Below, piece after piece: positions 17,834-25,728 of a stretch of 36,239 bases of DNA. Origin of the DNA: Alphaproteobacteria bacterium (GTDB lineage: Bacteria; Pseudomonadota; Alphaproteobacteria; TMED109); NCBI GenBank assembly GCA_022825235.1, contig JAJDYI010000027.1, positions 1 through 36,239 of the forward strand, in the 5' to 3' direction. The position numbers and the translations under genes are program-made. Within the stretch, counting starts at the first letter, position 1, and the number at the start of each line of letters is the position of its first letter. The notes below the pieces were generated by a model that worked only from the letters and a program-made list of their open reading frames with translations, had not been told where the DNA came from and made no database searches.

Positions 17834-18009
17834 CACGTCACCCTTATCCCCAGCAGGTCCAGCAGGCATTGCTCGTCCCCCGGCGGATAGGCGAGGTCAT
17901 CCACCAATGCAGGTCGGAAGACCGGAACGCCTGCGACCACTCGCGCGGCCCAATCTCCCGCGAAACCACTCTTGATCCCAAGGTATGCATAAGCCTGAAA
18001 GGACCTCGG
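17833..18009 (-). other. Start-less open frame coupled to the recombinase
   Basis: Fifty-eight codons, opening after a TGA at 18010-18012 and ending in a TGA that shares a base with the recombinase ATG. It ends DDLAYPPGDEQCLLDLLGIR. Composition looks coding, but no standard start other than an internal GTG is present and I do not recognise it. It could be the 3' end of a lost gene. The rest of 18010-18402 shows only a 62-residue frame at 18106-18294 (minus) of uncertain status. Confidence 0.25.
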
Positions 18010-18402
18010 TCAGCACAAGCCAGCAGCAGTTATCCGTTGGGCGGGCGGCCAGTCAACGCAAGATCTCCGGGTTACACGGCCATCCGACGACAACCGGCGC
18101 CCGCGCTATGGAACAACATTCGGTCCACCGGGATACTCGGGTGCCACAACGGCAATGAAGCGGCGCGCTCCACGCTCGAACGCCTGGAGGTGTTCCTGCC
18201 GGGGCCGGCCCGGATGCCCCAACCGCAATACGTCGGTGGCGCGTCCTGCGAACCGATGCTTCGCATGCGCAGCTGACACGTCGCGCCGTGGCATCTTCCA
18301 AACGCCGCTTCCCGCAACTATCGCGAGCCCGCCGCCTGCGGCCAGCCGAAGCCTTGCGATTCCGCTCCAACCTGCGGACGCGATTGCTGTCGGCGAAGCC
18401 GG

Positions 18403-18744
18403 TCAGGAACGGGCGTCGCGCTCGACTCGCCTACCGCTTCCGGCAACCCGCAATCGTTGGCCGAACGACACCCTCCCTTTCCCAGAGACGTGCACGAACA
18501 ATCCGGTGCCGTCGCCGACATAGTGACGGCCAGGCTCAAGATGCCCGAGGGCGTAGTCCGTCATCCGCCCGCCGCGCCATACGGCTTCCATCAGGAGTAT
18601 CTTGAGCAGCGCCGGGTCGTCTGGCAGCGCGTCCACATCCGCGGCCGTCCGTAGCTGTCTGACGGATGGCAGTCGCCAATGCCTGGCAACGTGGCTTCGA
18701 TTCACAACAGACTGGACAGGCACGATTCCTTCCTCCCGTTGCAT
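18403..18744 (-). pseudogene. Truncated paralogue of the repeat-bearing recombinase
   Basis: From HWRLPSVRQL (about 18681) it matches the neighbouring recombinase: one copy of the repeat (LRTAADVDALPDDPALLKIL), then HLEPGRHYVGDGTGLF, VSGKGRVSFGQRLRVAGSGR and a stop at 18403. The match stops at the point where the DUF4102 domain would continue with LGLGSWPAF. Core-binding and catalytic domains are absent. The first 20 or so residues from the ATG at 18744 have no counterpart. It carries a single repeat where the intact gene has three. Confidence 0.75.
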
Positions 18745-19131
18745 GCGGGAAGCTCGCCGCCAAATCGACGAAAAGGCGGGCCGGTCGGACACCAGCCACA
18801 CCCTGAGCTCACCCGCGATGCACGGCTTGATGCCATGGATTGCCGACGCCCGAAACGGCTATTCGCGACGCCGGACGGAGACGGGTACTCGCTGTACGCG
18901 CGCGAGGCTGGTGCGGAAGTTGCCGGAAGCCGCGATGCCTGGCGTGCACGTTCCGTCTCAATCACCCTTCTGGTCGGGAACGGCGGGGGCGCCTTTGGAC
19001 GTCCGCCCTGCGCCCCGCTTCCGGTTAAGCGCTCCCTCTTGGCGCCGTTCCCGTCCGGCGGTGGGCGTGGCACCGCTGAAAGGAGCGGCAGGCGACGGAC
19101 GGACCCGCGGTCTCTGCGCCTGGTGGATGGT
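18745..19131. other. Gene-free interval between recombinase fragment and TA pair
   Basis: Open frames here on both strands are rich in Arg/Gly/Pro and overlap one another, with no family support and no ribosome-binding sites. Nothing recognisable was seen until the promoter-like sequence starting at 19132. Confidence 0.35.
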
Positions 19132-19157
19132 TTGACATAGTACTGGGTGCTATATCA
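19132..19157 (+). promoter_or_regulatory. Promoter/operator of the RelE-type TA pair
   Basis: A consensus TTGACA at 19132-19137 is followed by TAGTACTGGGTGCTATATCAC, presented here in parts: TAGTAC, then GTGCTATATCAC (19148-19159), an imperfect palindrome. TATATC at 19151 is only 13 bases from the -35 box and TATCAC 15 bases, so the -10 is uncertain. The arrangement is typical of an autorepressed TA promoter about 40 bases before the toxin start. Confidence 0.5.
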
Positions 19158-19197
19158 CTCGGCATGATGGGATACGGACGAGAGGCGCAGATTCCGC

Positions 19198-19580
19198 ATG
19201 TTCAAGACCAAGCCATTTGTGTGCTTCGCCGGCCGCAAAGGGAACACCAACGAAGCGCTCTGCGACGCCGTGGCGCGCGCTGCGCGAGTTTTGGTCGACT
19301 CGGACCTGGGCGGCGGCGTCATCAAGCGGCGCGGCGCGCGACGCGGACAGGGCCGGGCCAGCGCGTTCCGCACGATCGTGGTGTTTCGCCGGGGGGATCG
19401 CGCGTTCTTCGTGTACGTATTCGCCAAGAGCGCACGGGCAAACCTGCGCCGGGACGAGTTGGAGCCTTCCGGCTGCTGGCCGACGAGTATCTGACGCTGG
19501 ACCGGTCGGGCCTCCCGGCAGCGCAGGCGGCTGGGGCGATTATCGAGGTGCGATGCGATGGCAAAGCAGTACAAGAGTGA
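19198..19580 (+). pseudogene. RelE/ParE-family toxin, broken by a one-base deletion
   Basis: The first 88 codons are a clear member of the RelE-like group COG4737: MFKTKPFVCFAGRKGNTNEA, then LVDSDLGGGVIKRRGARRGQ and FVYVFAKSARANLRRDELE. Near 19465 the expected continuation switches frame, to FRLLADEYLTLDRSGLP and AGAIIEVRCDGKAVQE with a stop at 19578-19580. A missing G in GAGCCTTCC (expected GAG GCC TTC) accounts for the switch. As written the protein ends at 19494 with PSGCWPTSI. The intact version would overlap the antitoxin start by 23 bases, the usual arrangement. RelE toxins cleave mRNA on the ribosome. Sequencing error is the main alternative. Confidence 0.75.
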
Positions 19581-19875
19581 AGCGCTGGCGACGGTACAGG
19601 AAGCGGCGCTCGGCCTGACCGAAGCCGGCGTGATGTCCAAACGGACGATGAAGGAGTTCGACCAGAGGTGCCTGACTCCAGTCGAGGATCTGGCGCCTGA
19701 GGAGATCCTCGAGATCCGGCTCCGCGAAAATGCGAGCCAGGCGGTGTTCGCCCGCTACCTCAATGTGACGACGGGCCTGGTGAGCCAGTGGGAGCGCGGT
19801 GAGAAGCGGCCGCGTGGCGCCTCGTTGAAGCTTTTGACGCTGGTTGCGAAGAACGGCCTCGGGGCGATCGCCTGA
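19558..19875 (+). CDS. HTH (XRE-type) antitoxin of RelE-like system
   Basis: 105 residues. The C-terminal half holds the helix-turn-helix (RENASQAVFARYLNVTTGLV, then SQWERGEKRPRGASLKLL), typical of YiaG/NadS-like antitoxins that follow COG4737 toxins. The N-terminal helices (MAKQYKSEALATVQEAALGL) form the usual toxin-facing extension. It starts inside the 3' end of the toxin frame, so translation is coupled. It appears intact although the toxin is frameshifted. Confidence 0.9.
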   Translation: MAKQYKSEALATVQEAALGLTEAGVMSKRTMKEFDQRCLTPVEDLAPEEILEIRLRENASQAVFARYLNVTTGLVSQWERGEKRPRGASLKLLTLVAKNGLGAIA

Positions 19876-20014
19876 CGCCCGCCGCTCACCGCATGCGTTC
19901 GACGGCCGGGGGGCCGTCATCCCGTGCGCCACCGGGCGGCCGCCCTGACCTTCCTCGCCACACGGTGCACACCGGCATCCAGTCCCGCGCGTACGAACCC
20001 CCCGGCCGCAAACA

Positions 20015-20209
20015 TCATTTCCTTCGGATGAAGCCGACGTAGACGTAGGCTGCCGCCAGCACTGCTGCGAACCCGAGACCGATGTTGCCGTACAGCGGCC
20101 GGACCTGGAGGCCCAGAAACAGCGCGAACGAGAACACGAGATACAGCAGCGCAATCGCACCCACGTGGGCGAGTACTTTGAACACGACACGGCCTCGCCG
20201 TTTCCGCAT
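20015..20209 (-). CDS. Small two-helix membrane protein, unknown function
   Basis: 64 residues: a basic N-terminus (MRKRRGRVVFK), two transmembrane helices (HVGAIALLYLVFSFALFLGL and NIGLGFAAVLAAAYVYVGFI) and a basic end (RRK). The chosen ATG at 20209 has a perfect AAGGAG site seven bases upstream; the longer frame reaching 20464 lacks this support. N-in/C-in topology by the positive-inside rule. I do not recognise a family; it stands alone between a TA pair and the divergent ilvB. Confidence 0.7.
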   Translation of the reverse strand: MRKRRGRVVFKVLAHVGAIALLYLVFSFALFLGLQVRPLYGNIGLGFAAVLAAAYVYVGFIRRK

Positions 20210-20705
20210 CGGGAACTCCTTCCCGGTTCTCTGCACGCGAAGCACGCGGCAGCCCGTCCCCTGCCCCTCTGGCCGGCAAGGGATCGTTTCGACCCCCCCG
20301 GGGCGGGCGTGGCGCAGCGTATCGAACTTCCCGGGGAGTTCGTCTGGCACGGGGCACGGCTGCAAGAGTTCGCCGGCCCGATTGACCACTGCGCCCGGCA
20401 GCCGAATCGATCCGGGTCCGCTGAAGCGATGACCGGGCAAGGTAACCAGCCCAATTCCACCCATGCATCCCGCGGCCCTATACTCTGCGTGCGCGGCCTC
20501 GCTTCAGACCAGCCCGTTCTGCCGATGAGATCTCTCGATCACGTCGCAGAACCGCAATTCTGATTCTCTCGAGCATTGCTGATCGGGGTCTGATCGGCCG
20601 CCTTCGGTCCGCGATCCCGGTGGCGGGAGTTCCCTGCCATCGCGTGTGCTTTCCGAATCCCGACCCTACAATGGGGACTCCGCCAGTCCGGGCCTGAAGA
20701 TCACG
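20210..20705. other. Intergenic region between small membrane gene and ilvB
   Basis: Nearly 500 bases with no convincing gene. TATACT at about 20480, preceded 18 bases upstream by TTCCAC, is a weak promoter candidate reading towards ilvB and would leave a leader of more than 200 bases. A 12-codon ORF (MRSLDHVAEPQF, 20525-20563) lies in that leader but is not rich in Ile/Leu/Val codons, so it is not a typical ilv attenuator peptide. Confidence 0.35.
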
Positions 20706-22457
20706 ATGCAACTCACCGGTGCAGAAATCATTGTGCGCGCGCTCGCCGACCTCGGCGTCGAGGTCGTGTTCGGCTATCCGGGCGGCGCCGTGCTTCCCAT
20801 CTACGACGCGATCTTCCGGCAGAACCGGGTCCGCCACATCCTGGTGCGCCACGAGCAGGCGGCCGTGCACATGGCGGAAGGCTACGCCCGCTCAACCGGT
20901 CGAGTCGGCGTGGTGCTCGTGACGTCCGGTCCCGGCGCGACCAACACGGTTACCGGGCTCACGGATGCGCTGATGGACAGTGTCCCGGTGCTCTGCCTGA
21001 CCGGCCAGGTTCCCACCCACCTGATCGGCAACGACGCTTTCCAGGAGGCGGACACGGTTGGCATCACGCGCTCGTGCACGAAGCACAACTACCTGATCAA
21101 GGACATCCGCCAGCTCGTGCCGGTGCTGGCCGAGGCCTACACGGTCGCAGCCAAGGGGCGGCCGGGCCCCGTCGTCGTCGATCTCCCCAAGGACGTCCAG
21201 AACGCCGAACTCGCGTACGTCGAGCCCAAGGGCAACGCCGTTGAACGCTACCGGCCCAGGGAGAAACCGGCAGCGCCCCAGGTACGGGCAGCACTCGATC
21301 TCCTGCTCCAGGCCAAGCGGCCCGTCATCTACGCCGGGGGCGGCGTGGTGAACTCCGGGCCGGCCGCGTGCCGGGCGCTCACGCGGCTCGTGCGCGAGAC
21401 GGGGTTCCCGGTCACCACGACGCTGATGGGCCTCGGCGCCGTGCCGGCCAGCGAGCCGAACTTCCTCGGCATGCTCGGGATGCACGGGACGTATGAAGCC
21501 AACATGGCGATGCACGACTGCGACGTGATGCTGAACGTGGGGGCGCGCTTCGATGACCGGGTGACCGGTCGGCTCGACGCCTTCTCGCCAGACTCGAAGA
21601 AGATCCACATCGACATCGATCCGTCCAGCATCAACAAGAACGTGGCGGTCGACGTGCCCGTCCAGGGCGACGCCGGCCGCTCGATCAACGCACTGCGCCG
21701 TGGCTGGAAGGCGGAGCGCCCCAATGCCCGTGCCAACGGGCTCGACGGCTGGTGGCGGACGATCAGGGGCTGGCAGGCCCGCGACTGCCTCAAGTACGAG
21801 AACTGCAGCGAGCGCATCAAGCCGCAGTACGCGCTGCAACGCCTCAACGCGGCACTAACCGGTCGAGACGCCTACGTGACCACGGAAGTCGGCCAGCACC
21901 AGATGTGGGCGGCCCAGTTCCTCCACTTCGAGCGGCCGCAGCGCTGGATGACGTCCGGCGGCCTCGGCACCATGGGCTACGGCTTCCCGGCGGCGGTCGG
22001 CACCCAGGTCGCCGATCCCGGGCGGCTGGTGGTGTGCGTTGCGGGCGAGGCGTCGTTCATGATGAACCTGCAGGAACTCTCGACGGTTCAGCAGTACCGG
22101 CTGCCGGTCAAGATCTTCATCGTCAACAACGAGTACCTCGGCATGGTCCGCCAGTGGCAGGAGTTCTTTCACGGGAGCCGCTACGCGGAGAGCTACTCGG
22201 ACGCGCTCCCCGACTTCGTGGAACTTGCCGAATCATTCGGCATCAAGGGGCTGCGCGCCGAGCGTCCGGGCACGCTGGACGACCTGATCGCCGAGATGAT
22301 CGATCATGACGGCCCGGTCCTCGCCGACATCCGGGTGGAGAAAAGCGAGAACGTGTTCCCGATGATCCCGGCCGGCGCGGCGCACAACGAGATGCGCCTG
22401 TCAGCGGACGACGAGGACGGCGCCGAGCACACCGACGAGGGCCTGCTGCTCGTCTAG
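20706..22457 (+). CDS. ilvB: Acetolactate synthase large (catalytic) subunit
   Basis: 583 residues. It condenses two pyruvates, or pyruvate with 2-ketobutyrate, using thiamine diphosphate, FAD and Mg2+: the first common step of Val/Leu/Ile synthesis. ThDP N-terminal domain with catalytic E50 (VRHEQAAVHMAEGYAR), GPGATN (75-80), AFQEADTVGITR (111-122), FAD region with GARFDDRVTGRLD (279-291), and a ThDP C-terminal domain with VGQHQMWAAQF (395-405) and NNEYLGMVRQWQ (474-485). The ThDP-Mg motif reads GEAS (447-450) where GDxS/GDG is normal, so the metal-binding Asp is Glu here. The start MQLTGAEIIV fits family length better than the ATG at 20646. The regulatory subunit gene, usually next door, is absent; rnhB follows tail-to-tail one base away. 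Confidence 0.93.
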   Translation: MQLTGAEIIVRALADLGVEVVFGYPGGAVLPIYDAIFRQNRVRHILVRHEQAAVHMAEGYARSTGRVGVVLVTSGPGATNTVTGLTDALMDSVPVLCLTGQVPTHLIGNDAFQEADTVGITRSCTKHNYLIKDIRQLVPVLAEAYTVAAKGRPGPVVVDLPKDVQNAELAYVEPKGNAVERYRPREKPAAPQVRAALDLLLQAKRPVIYAGGGVVNSGPAACRALTRLVRETGFPVTTTLMGLGAVPASEPNFLGMLGMHGTYEANMAMHDCDVMLNVGARFDDRVTGRLDAFSPDSKKIHIDIDPSSINKNVAVDVPVQGDAGRSINALRRGWKAERPNARANGLDGWWRTIRGWQARDCLKYENCSERIKPQYALQRLNAALTGRDAYVTTEVGQHQMWAAQFLHFERPQRWMTSGGLGTMGYGFPAAVGTQVADPGRLVVCVAGEASFMMNLQELSTVQQYRLPVKIFIVNNEYLGMVRQWQEFFHGSRYAESYSDALPDFVELAESFGIKGLRAERPGTLDDLIAEMIDHDGPVLADIRVEKSENVFPMIPAGAAHNEMRLSADDEDGAEHTDEGLLLV

Positions 22458-22458
22458 C

Positions 22459-23061
22459 TCACTCGGCCCCGGCCAAGCGCCGGGCCACCGGGGCGAACGA
22501 TCGGCGATGGTGCGGGGTGACCCCCAGCCGCTCCAGCGCCGCGGCGTGCTCGGGCGTCCCGTAGCCCGCGTTCCGTTCCCAGCCATACCCGGGAAATTCG
22601 CTGGCCAGCCCCGCCATCAGCCGGTCGCGCTCGACCTTCGCGACAATCGAGGCGGCCGCGATGCTGAGGCTCCGCGCGTCGCCCTGAGGCACGGCCTTGG
22701 CGGGGCACGGAAGGTCGGGCAGCCGGTTCCCGTCCACGAGCGCGCATTCGGGGAGGCGCGCGAGGTCCGCGACCGCCCGGCGCATGGCCAAGAGCGCGGC
22801 GTGCAGGATGTTCAGCCGGTCAATTTCAAGGACCGATGCCTGCCCGATCCCGATCTCGGCGTGCGCCTCGATCTCGCAACGGAGTCGCCTTCGCGCCGAC
22901 GCCGTCAATCGCTTCGAATCATCGACCCCCGCGGCATCCCAGCCGCGGTCTAGGATGACGGCCGCCGCCACCACGGGCCCAGCCCAGGGGCCGCGCCCAA
23001 CCTCGTCCACGCCGCATACCCGGACGCAGCCGCAGCCCGCTTCCAGTGCAAAGTCAGCCAT
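22459..23061 (-). CDS. rnhB: Ribonuclease HII
   Basis: 200 residues from the ATG at 23061, which has a GGAGA site; the frame stays open to 23238 but there overlaps the divergent gene. RNase HII nicks RNA in RNA-DNA hybrids and removes single misincorporated ribonucleotides. Active-site residues: D19/E20 ([15 protein letters not shown]), D110 ([10 protein letters not shown]) and D146 ([12 protein letters not shown]). DDSKRL (47-52) and AGYGTPEH are family motifs. It converges on ilvB with a single base between the two stops, leaving no room for a terminator. Confidence 0.95.
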   Translation of the reverse strand: MADFALEAGCGCVRVCGVDEVGRGPWAGPVVAAAVILDRGWDAAGVDDSKRLTASARRRLRCEIEAHAEIGIGQASVLEIDRLNILHAALLAMRRAVADLARLPECALVDGNRLPDLPCPAKAVPQGDARSLSIAAASIVAKVERDRLMAGLASEFPGYGWERNAGYGTPEHAAALERLGVTPHHRRSFAPVARRLAGAE

Positions 23062-23072
23062 CCGATCTCCGA

Positions 23073-23100
23073 TTGCACATCCACAGGAAACCTCTATAGC
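23073..23100 (+). promoter_or_regulatory. Possible promoter of the glutamine amidotransferase gene
   Basis: TTGCAC (23073-23078) and TATAGC (23095-23100) are separated by 16 bases, with the ATG at 23109 directly after. Transcription would begin at or within a base or two of the start codon, so the mRNA would be leaderless; no ribosome-binding site is visible before this ATG. Confidence 0.35.
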
Positions 23101-23108
23101 TTCGGCCC

Positions 23109-23804
23109 ATGTCGTTGCCAGTGCTCCACGTCGTCCACCAGAGGCGCCCGGCCACCGGCCGGGTTGGCCGGATCCTCGGGGAGATGGGCTATCCCGGCGA
23201 GGTCCGCCGTCCGATTCACGGGGATGCCCTTCCGGCAACGCTGGACGAGCATGCGGCCGCCGTTGTGTTCGGCGGTCCGATGTCGGCCAACGATGATTCC
23301 GGCTTCATCCGTGACGAGACTCGGTGGCTGGAACGGGTCGCGGATTCCGGCAAGCCCATCCTCGGAATCTGCCTCGGGGGGCAGCTCCTCGCCCGGGCCG
23401 TCGGCGGTGAGGTAAGCACCCATCCACTGGGCCACTGCGAGGTGGGCTGGCACCGGGTCACCCCTGCCGATGGCGCCCCGTCGGTCTTTCCGGAACCGAT
23501 GCATTTCTACCAGTGGCATGCCGAAGCGATGTCCCTTCCTCCGGGCGCCGAACTGCTGGCCACGGGCGAGACCTTCCCCGTCCAGGCCTGGCGGCGCAAG
23601 AACGCCGTGGGGCTTCAGTTCCACCCCGAAGTCACGGAGGCCGGCATGCGGTTCTGGGTGAGCCGGAACCTCCACCGGTTTCTGGGAAAGCCGGGCGCGC
23701 AGACGGCTTCCGAACAGTTCGCACACCATGCCCGCCATACTCCGGCAGTCGTACGCTGGGTCCGAACGTTCCTGGCGTCGTGGGTGGCAGGGAAACTGCC
23801 ATAA
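23109..23804 (+). CDS. Class I glutamine amidotransferase (GuaA-like domain)
   Basis: 231 residues. The stand-alone GATase1 fold has its nucleophile C88 in [12 protein letters not shown], preceded by [12 protein letters not shown], and the other triad members H172 and E174 in LQFHPEVTE. Such proteins release ammonia from glutamine or hydrolyse gamma-glutamyl bonds. The GGPMSANDD block and HFYQWHAEA motif are typical of the YfeJ/GuaA-like set near amino-acid or polyamine metabolism. No synthetase partner is adjacent. The gene is divergent from rnhB, 47 bases apart. Confidence 0.88.
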   Translation: MSLPVLHVVHQRRPATGRVGRILGEMGYPGEVRRPIHGDALPATLDEHAAAVVFGGPMSANDDSGFIRDETRWLERVADSGKPILGICLGGQLLARAVGGEVSTHPLGHCEVGWHRVTPADGAPSVFPEPMHFYQWHAEAMSLPPGAELLATGETFPVQAWRRKNAVGLQFHPEVTEAGMRFWVSRNLHRFLGKPGAQTASEQFAHHARHTPAVVRWVRTFLASWVAGKLP

Positions 23805-23983
23805 AGGAGTGCCGGTTTCCCGGGAGACCAGGCAGTACGTCCCTGAGACCGCGCCCCGGGTGGCCCACCCGCGGGTGACGTCAACCAAGTGTGCCGACGT
23901 CTCGTCGGGGCGTTGCTGGCTCCGCACATGCGTGCTGCGGATAAACGGCCGGCAGGTCCTGCCCCTTTGCACACCGTCTCCGT

Positions 23984-25426
23984 TCAGGCTGTCGCGCGCA
24001 CCATCGCAGGCTTGCGGTTGAACCAGGGGCGCGCAGCCTCGAGCTGGGACGACAGTCTGAAAAGGGTCGCCTCGTCGCCATAGGGCGCGATCACCTGCAC
24101 CGCGACGGGGAGACCGCTCGCACTCTCGCCGATCGGCAGCATGACGGCGGGTTGCCCGGTGAGGTTGAACCAAACCGTGAACGGCGAAAAGTGGAAGACG
24201 CGGCGCCAGTACTCGTCCACGTCGTCCATCATCATGTCGAGCCAGCCGAGCTTCACCGCCGTACCCGTCGCGAGTCCCGGGGTCAGCAGGACATCGTAGT
24301 CGCGATGAAAGGCGGCCATCTGCCGGCCGAGCCGATGCATGGTCTGGGTGGCCCGGACATAGTCGACGCTGCTGGTGGCTTCGCCCAGCTTGGCAGTGAG
24401 CCAGGTGATGCGTTCGACCTCGTGCTCATGGGCGGCCCGGCCGGCGGTCGGGTGGCTCGAGAGGTTCAACACCGTGTTGACACCCATCACGGCGAGGAAG
24501 GTCGGCACCACCGTTTCGCCATCGATGGCGGGATCGGCCTCCTCCACGTGGTGTCCGAGGTCTGCGGCCAGGGTCACGGTTTCCTCGAGCACACGTAGGG
24601 CATCCGCTTCGACTGGGGCGCCATTCGGGGCGCGCGAAGTGAAGGCAACGCGCAACCTGCCCGGATCGGCGCCGGCCTCTTCCAGAAAAGGGCGGGCCGG
24701 CGGGGGCGCGCTGTAGGGATCACCGGCGCCAGGGCCGCACGTGGCATCAAGGATGGCGGCGCTGTCGCGCACGCTCAGGGTGACGGCGTGCTCGGTGGAA
24801 AGTCCGCCGCTGCCTTCACCGAGATACGGCGCCATGGTGTTGCGCCCGCGGGTCGGCTTGAGGCCGACCAGTCCGCAGCAGGCGGCCGGCGCGCGGATCG
24901 AGCCGAAGCCGTCCGAGGCATGTGCGGCCGGCAACATGCGCGCGCCGACCGCGGCAGCCGCGCCGCCGCTCGAGCCCCCGGAAATGCGCGTCGGGTCCCA
25001 GGGATTTTTCGTCGCGCCGTGCAACCGCGGCTCACAGGTGAGACTGAGGCCGAGCTCGCAGGTGTTGGTCCGTCCGAAGATCACCATGCCGGCGCGCTTC
25101 AGCCGCCGGACGTGTTCGCTGTCTTCCGCCGGAATGACATCTTCGAAGAACTTGGAGCCCCTCGTGGTCGGGCACCCGCCGAGCGAAGAGCCGAGGTCTT
25201 TCAGGAGATAGGGCACGCCCTTGAGCGGCCCGTCGGGGAGGCCGTCGGAGATGGCCGCGCGGCCCTCGTCGTAGAGCCGGTTGGTGACCGCGTTGACGGC
25301 CCCGTTCCGCGCTTCGACCCGCTCGATAGCTGCCTCCAGAATCTCCTCCGGCGTGGCCTCGCCACGGGCGACCAGCGCGGCCAACCCGAGCGCATCGTGC
25401 TCCTCGTAGTCCGTGAATGCAGCCAT
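23984..25426 (-). CDS. Amidase (amidase-signature family)
   Basis: 480 residues from MAAFTDYEEHDALGL, chosen because an AGGGGAA site precedes the ATG at 25426; the longer frame to 25570 lacks support. The Ser-cisSer-Lys triad is present: K76 (PYLLKDLGSS), S152 (GGSSGGAAAAV) and S176 (SDGFGSIRAPA). The nucleophile motif reads DGFGSIR rather than the usual DGGGSIR, a small departure. These enzymes hydrolyse small amides; in GatA the same fold acts in tRNA amidation, but the absence of gatB/gatC here argues for a stand-alone amidase. Next to the alpha-hydroxy acid oxidase, same strand, about 300 bases apart. Confidence 0.9.
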   Translation of the reverse strand: MAAFTDYEEHDALGLAALVARGEATPEEILEAAIERVEARNGAVNAVTNRLYDEGRAAISDGLPDGPLKGVPYLLKDLGSSLGGCPTTRGSKFFEDVIPAEDSEHVRRLKRAGMVIFGRTNTCELGLSLTCEPRLHGATKNPWDPTRISGGSSGGAAAAVGARMLPAAHASDGFGSIRAPAACCGLVGLKPTRGRNTMAPYLGEGSGGLSTEHAVTLSVRDSAAILDATCGPGAGDPYSAPPPARPFLEEAGADPGRLRVAFTSRAPNGAPVEADALRVLEETVTLAADLGHHVEEADPAIDGETVVPTFLAVMGVNTVLNLSSHPTAGRAAHEHEVERITWLTAKLGEATSSVDYVRATQTMHRLGRQMAAFHRDYDVLLTPGLATGTAVKLGWLDMMMDDVDEYWRRVFHFSPFTVWFNLTGQPAVMLPIGESASGLPVAVQVIAPYGDEATLFRLSSQLEAARPWFNRKPAMVRATA

Positions 25427-25728
25427 CACGTTCCCCTTTCGCTTGGGATCTCCGGGTACCGTTCCCGTGACACGCGCCAGCCCACAGGATCCGAAGCAGT
25501 GGACGGCCCACAAGCCCGGAATGCGATCATCTTGACGTACCGCGGGAAGCAGCGAGCCGGTCGGCGCCACGGCCCGACGGAGCGTCTACGGCTGATGTCC
25601 CGATAAGGTCCCACCGGGTGCGGACTCTCGAATCGGACACGGTGTCGCACGCCCGACCGCTTCCCGCCATTTCCGCGTACCGATGCGTGCGCGTGCTGTC
25701 ACCGCTCCACGGCAACGAAGCGGTTCGA

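Noticed and set aside
18106-18294. 62-residue minus-strand open frame
   Set aside because: Composition is plausible but there is no family resemblance, no good ribosome-binding site and it lies among decayed sequences; not enough support for a gene call.
20525-20563. Short ORF before ilvB as an attenuator leader peptide
   Set aside because: It encodes only one Leu and one Val, no Ile run, and no terminator/antiterminator pair follows.
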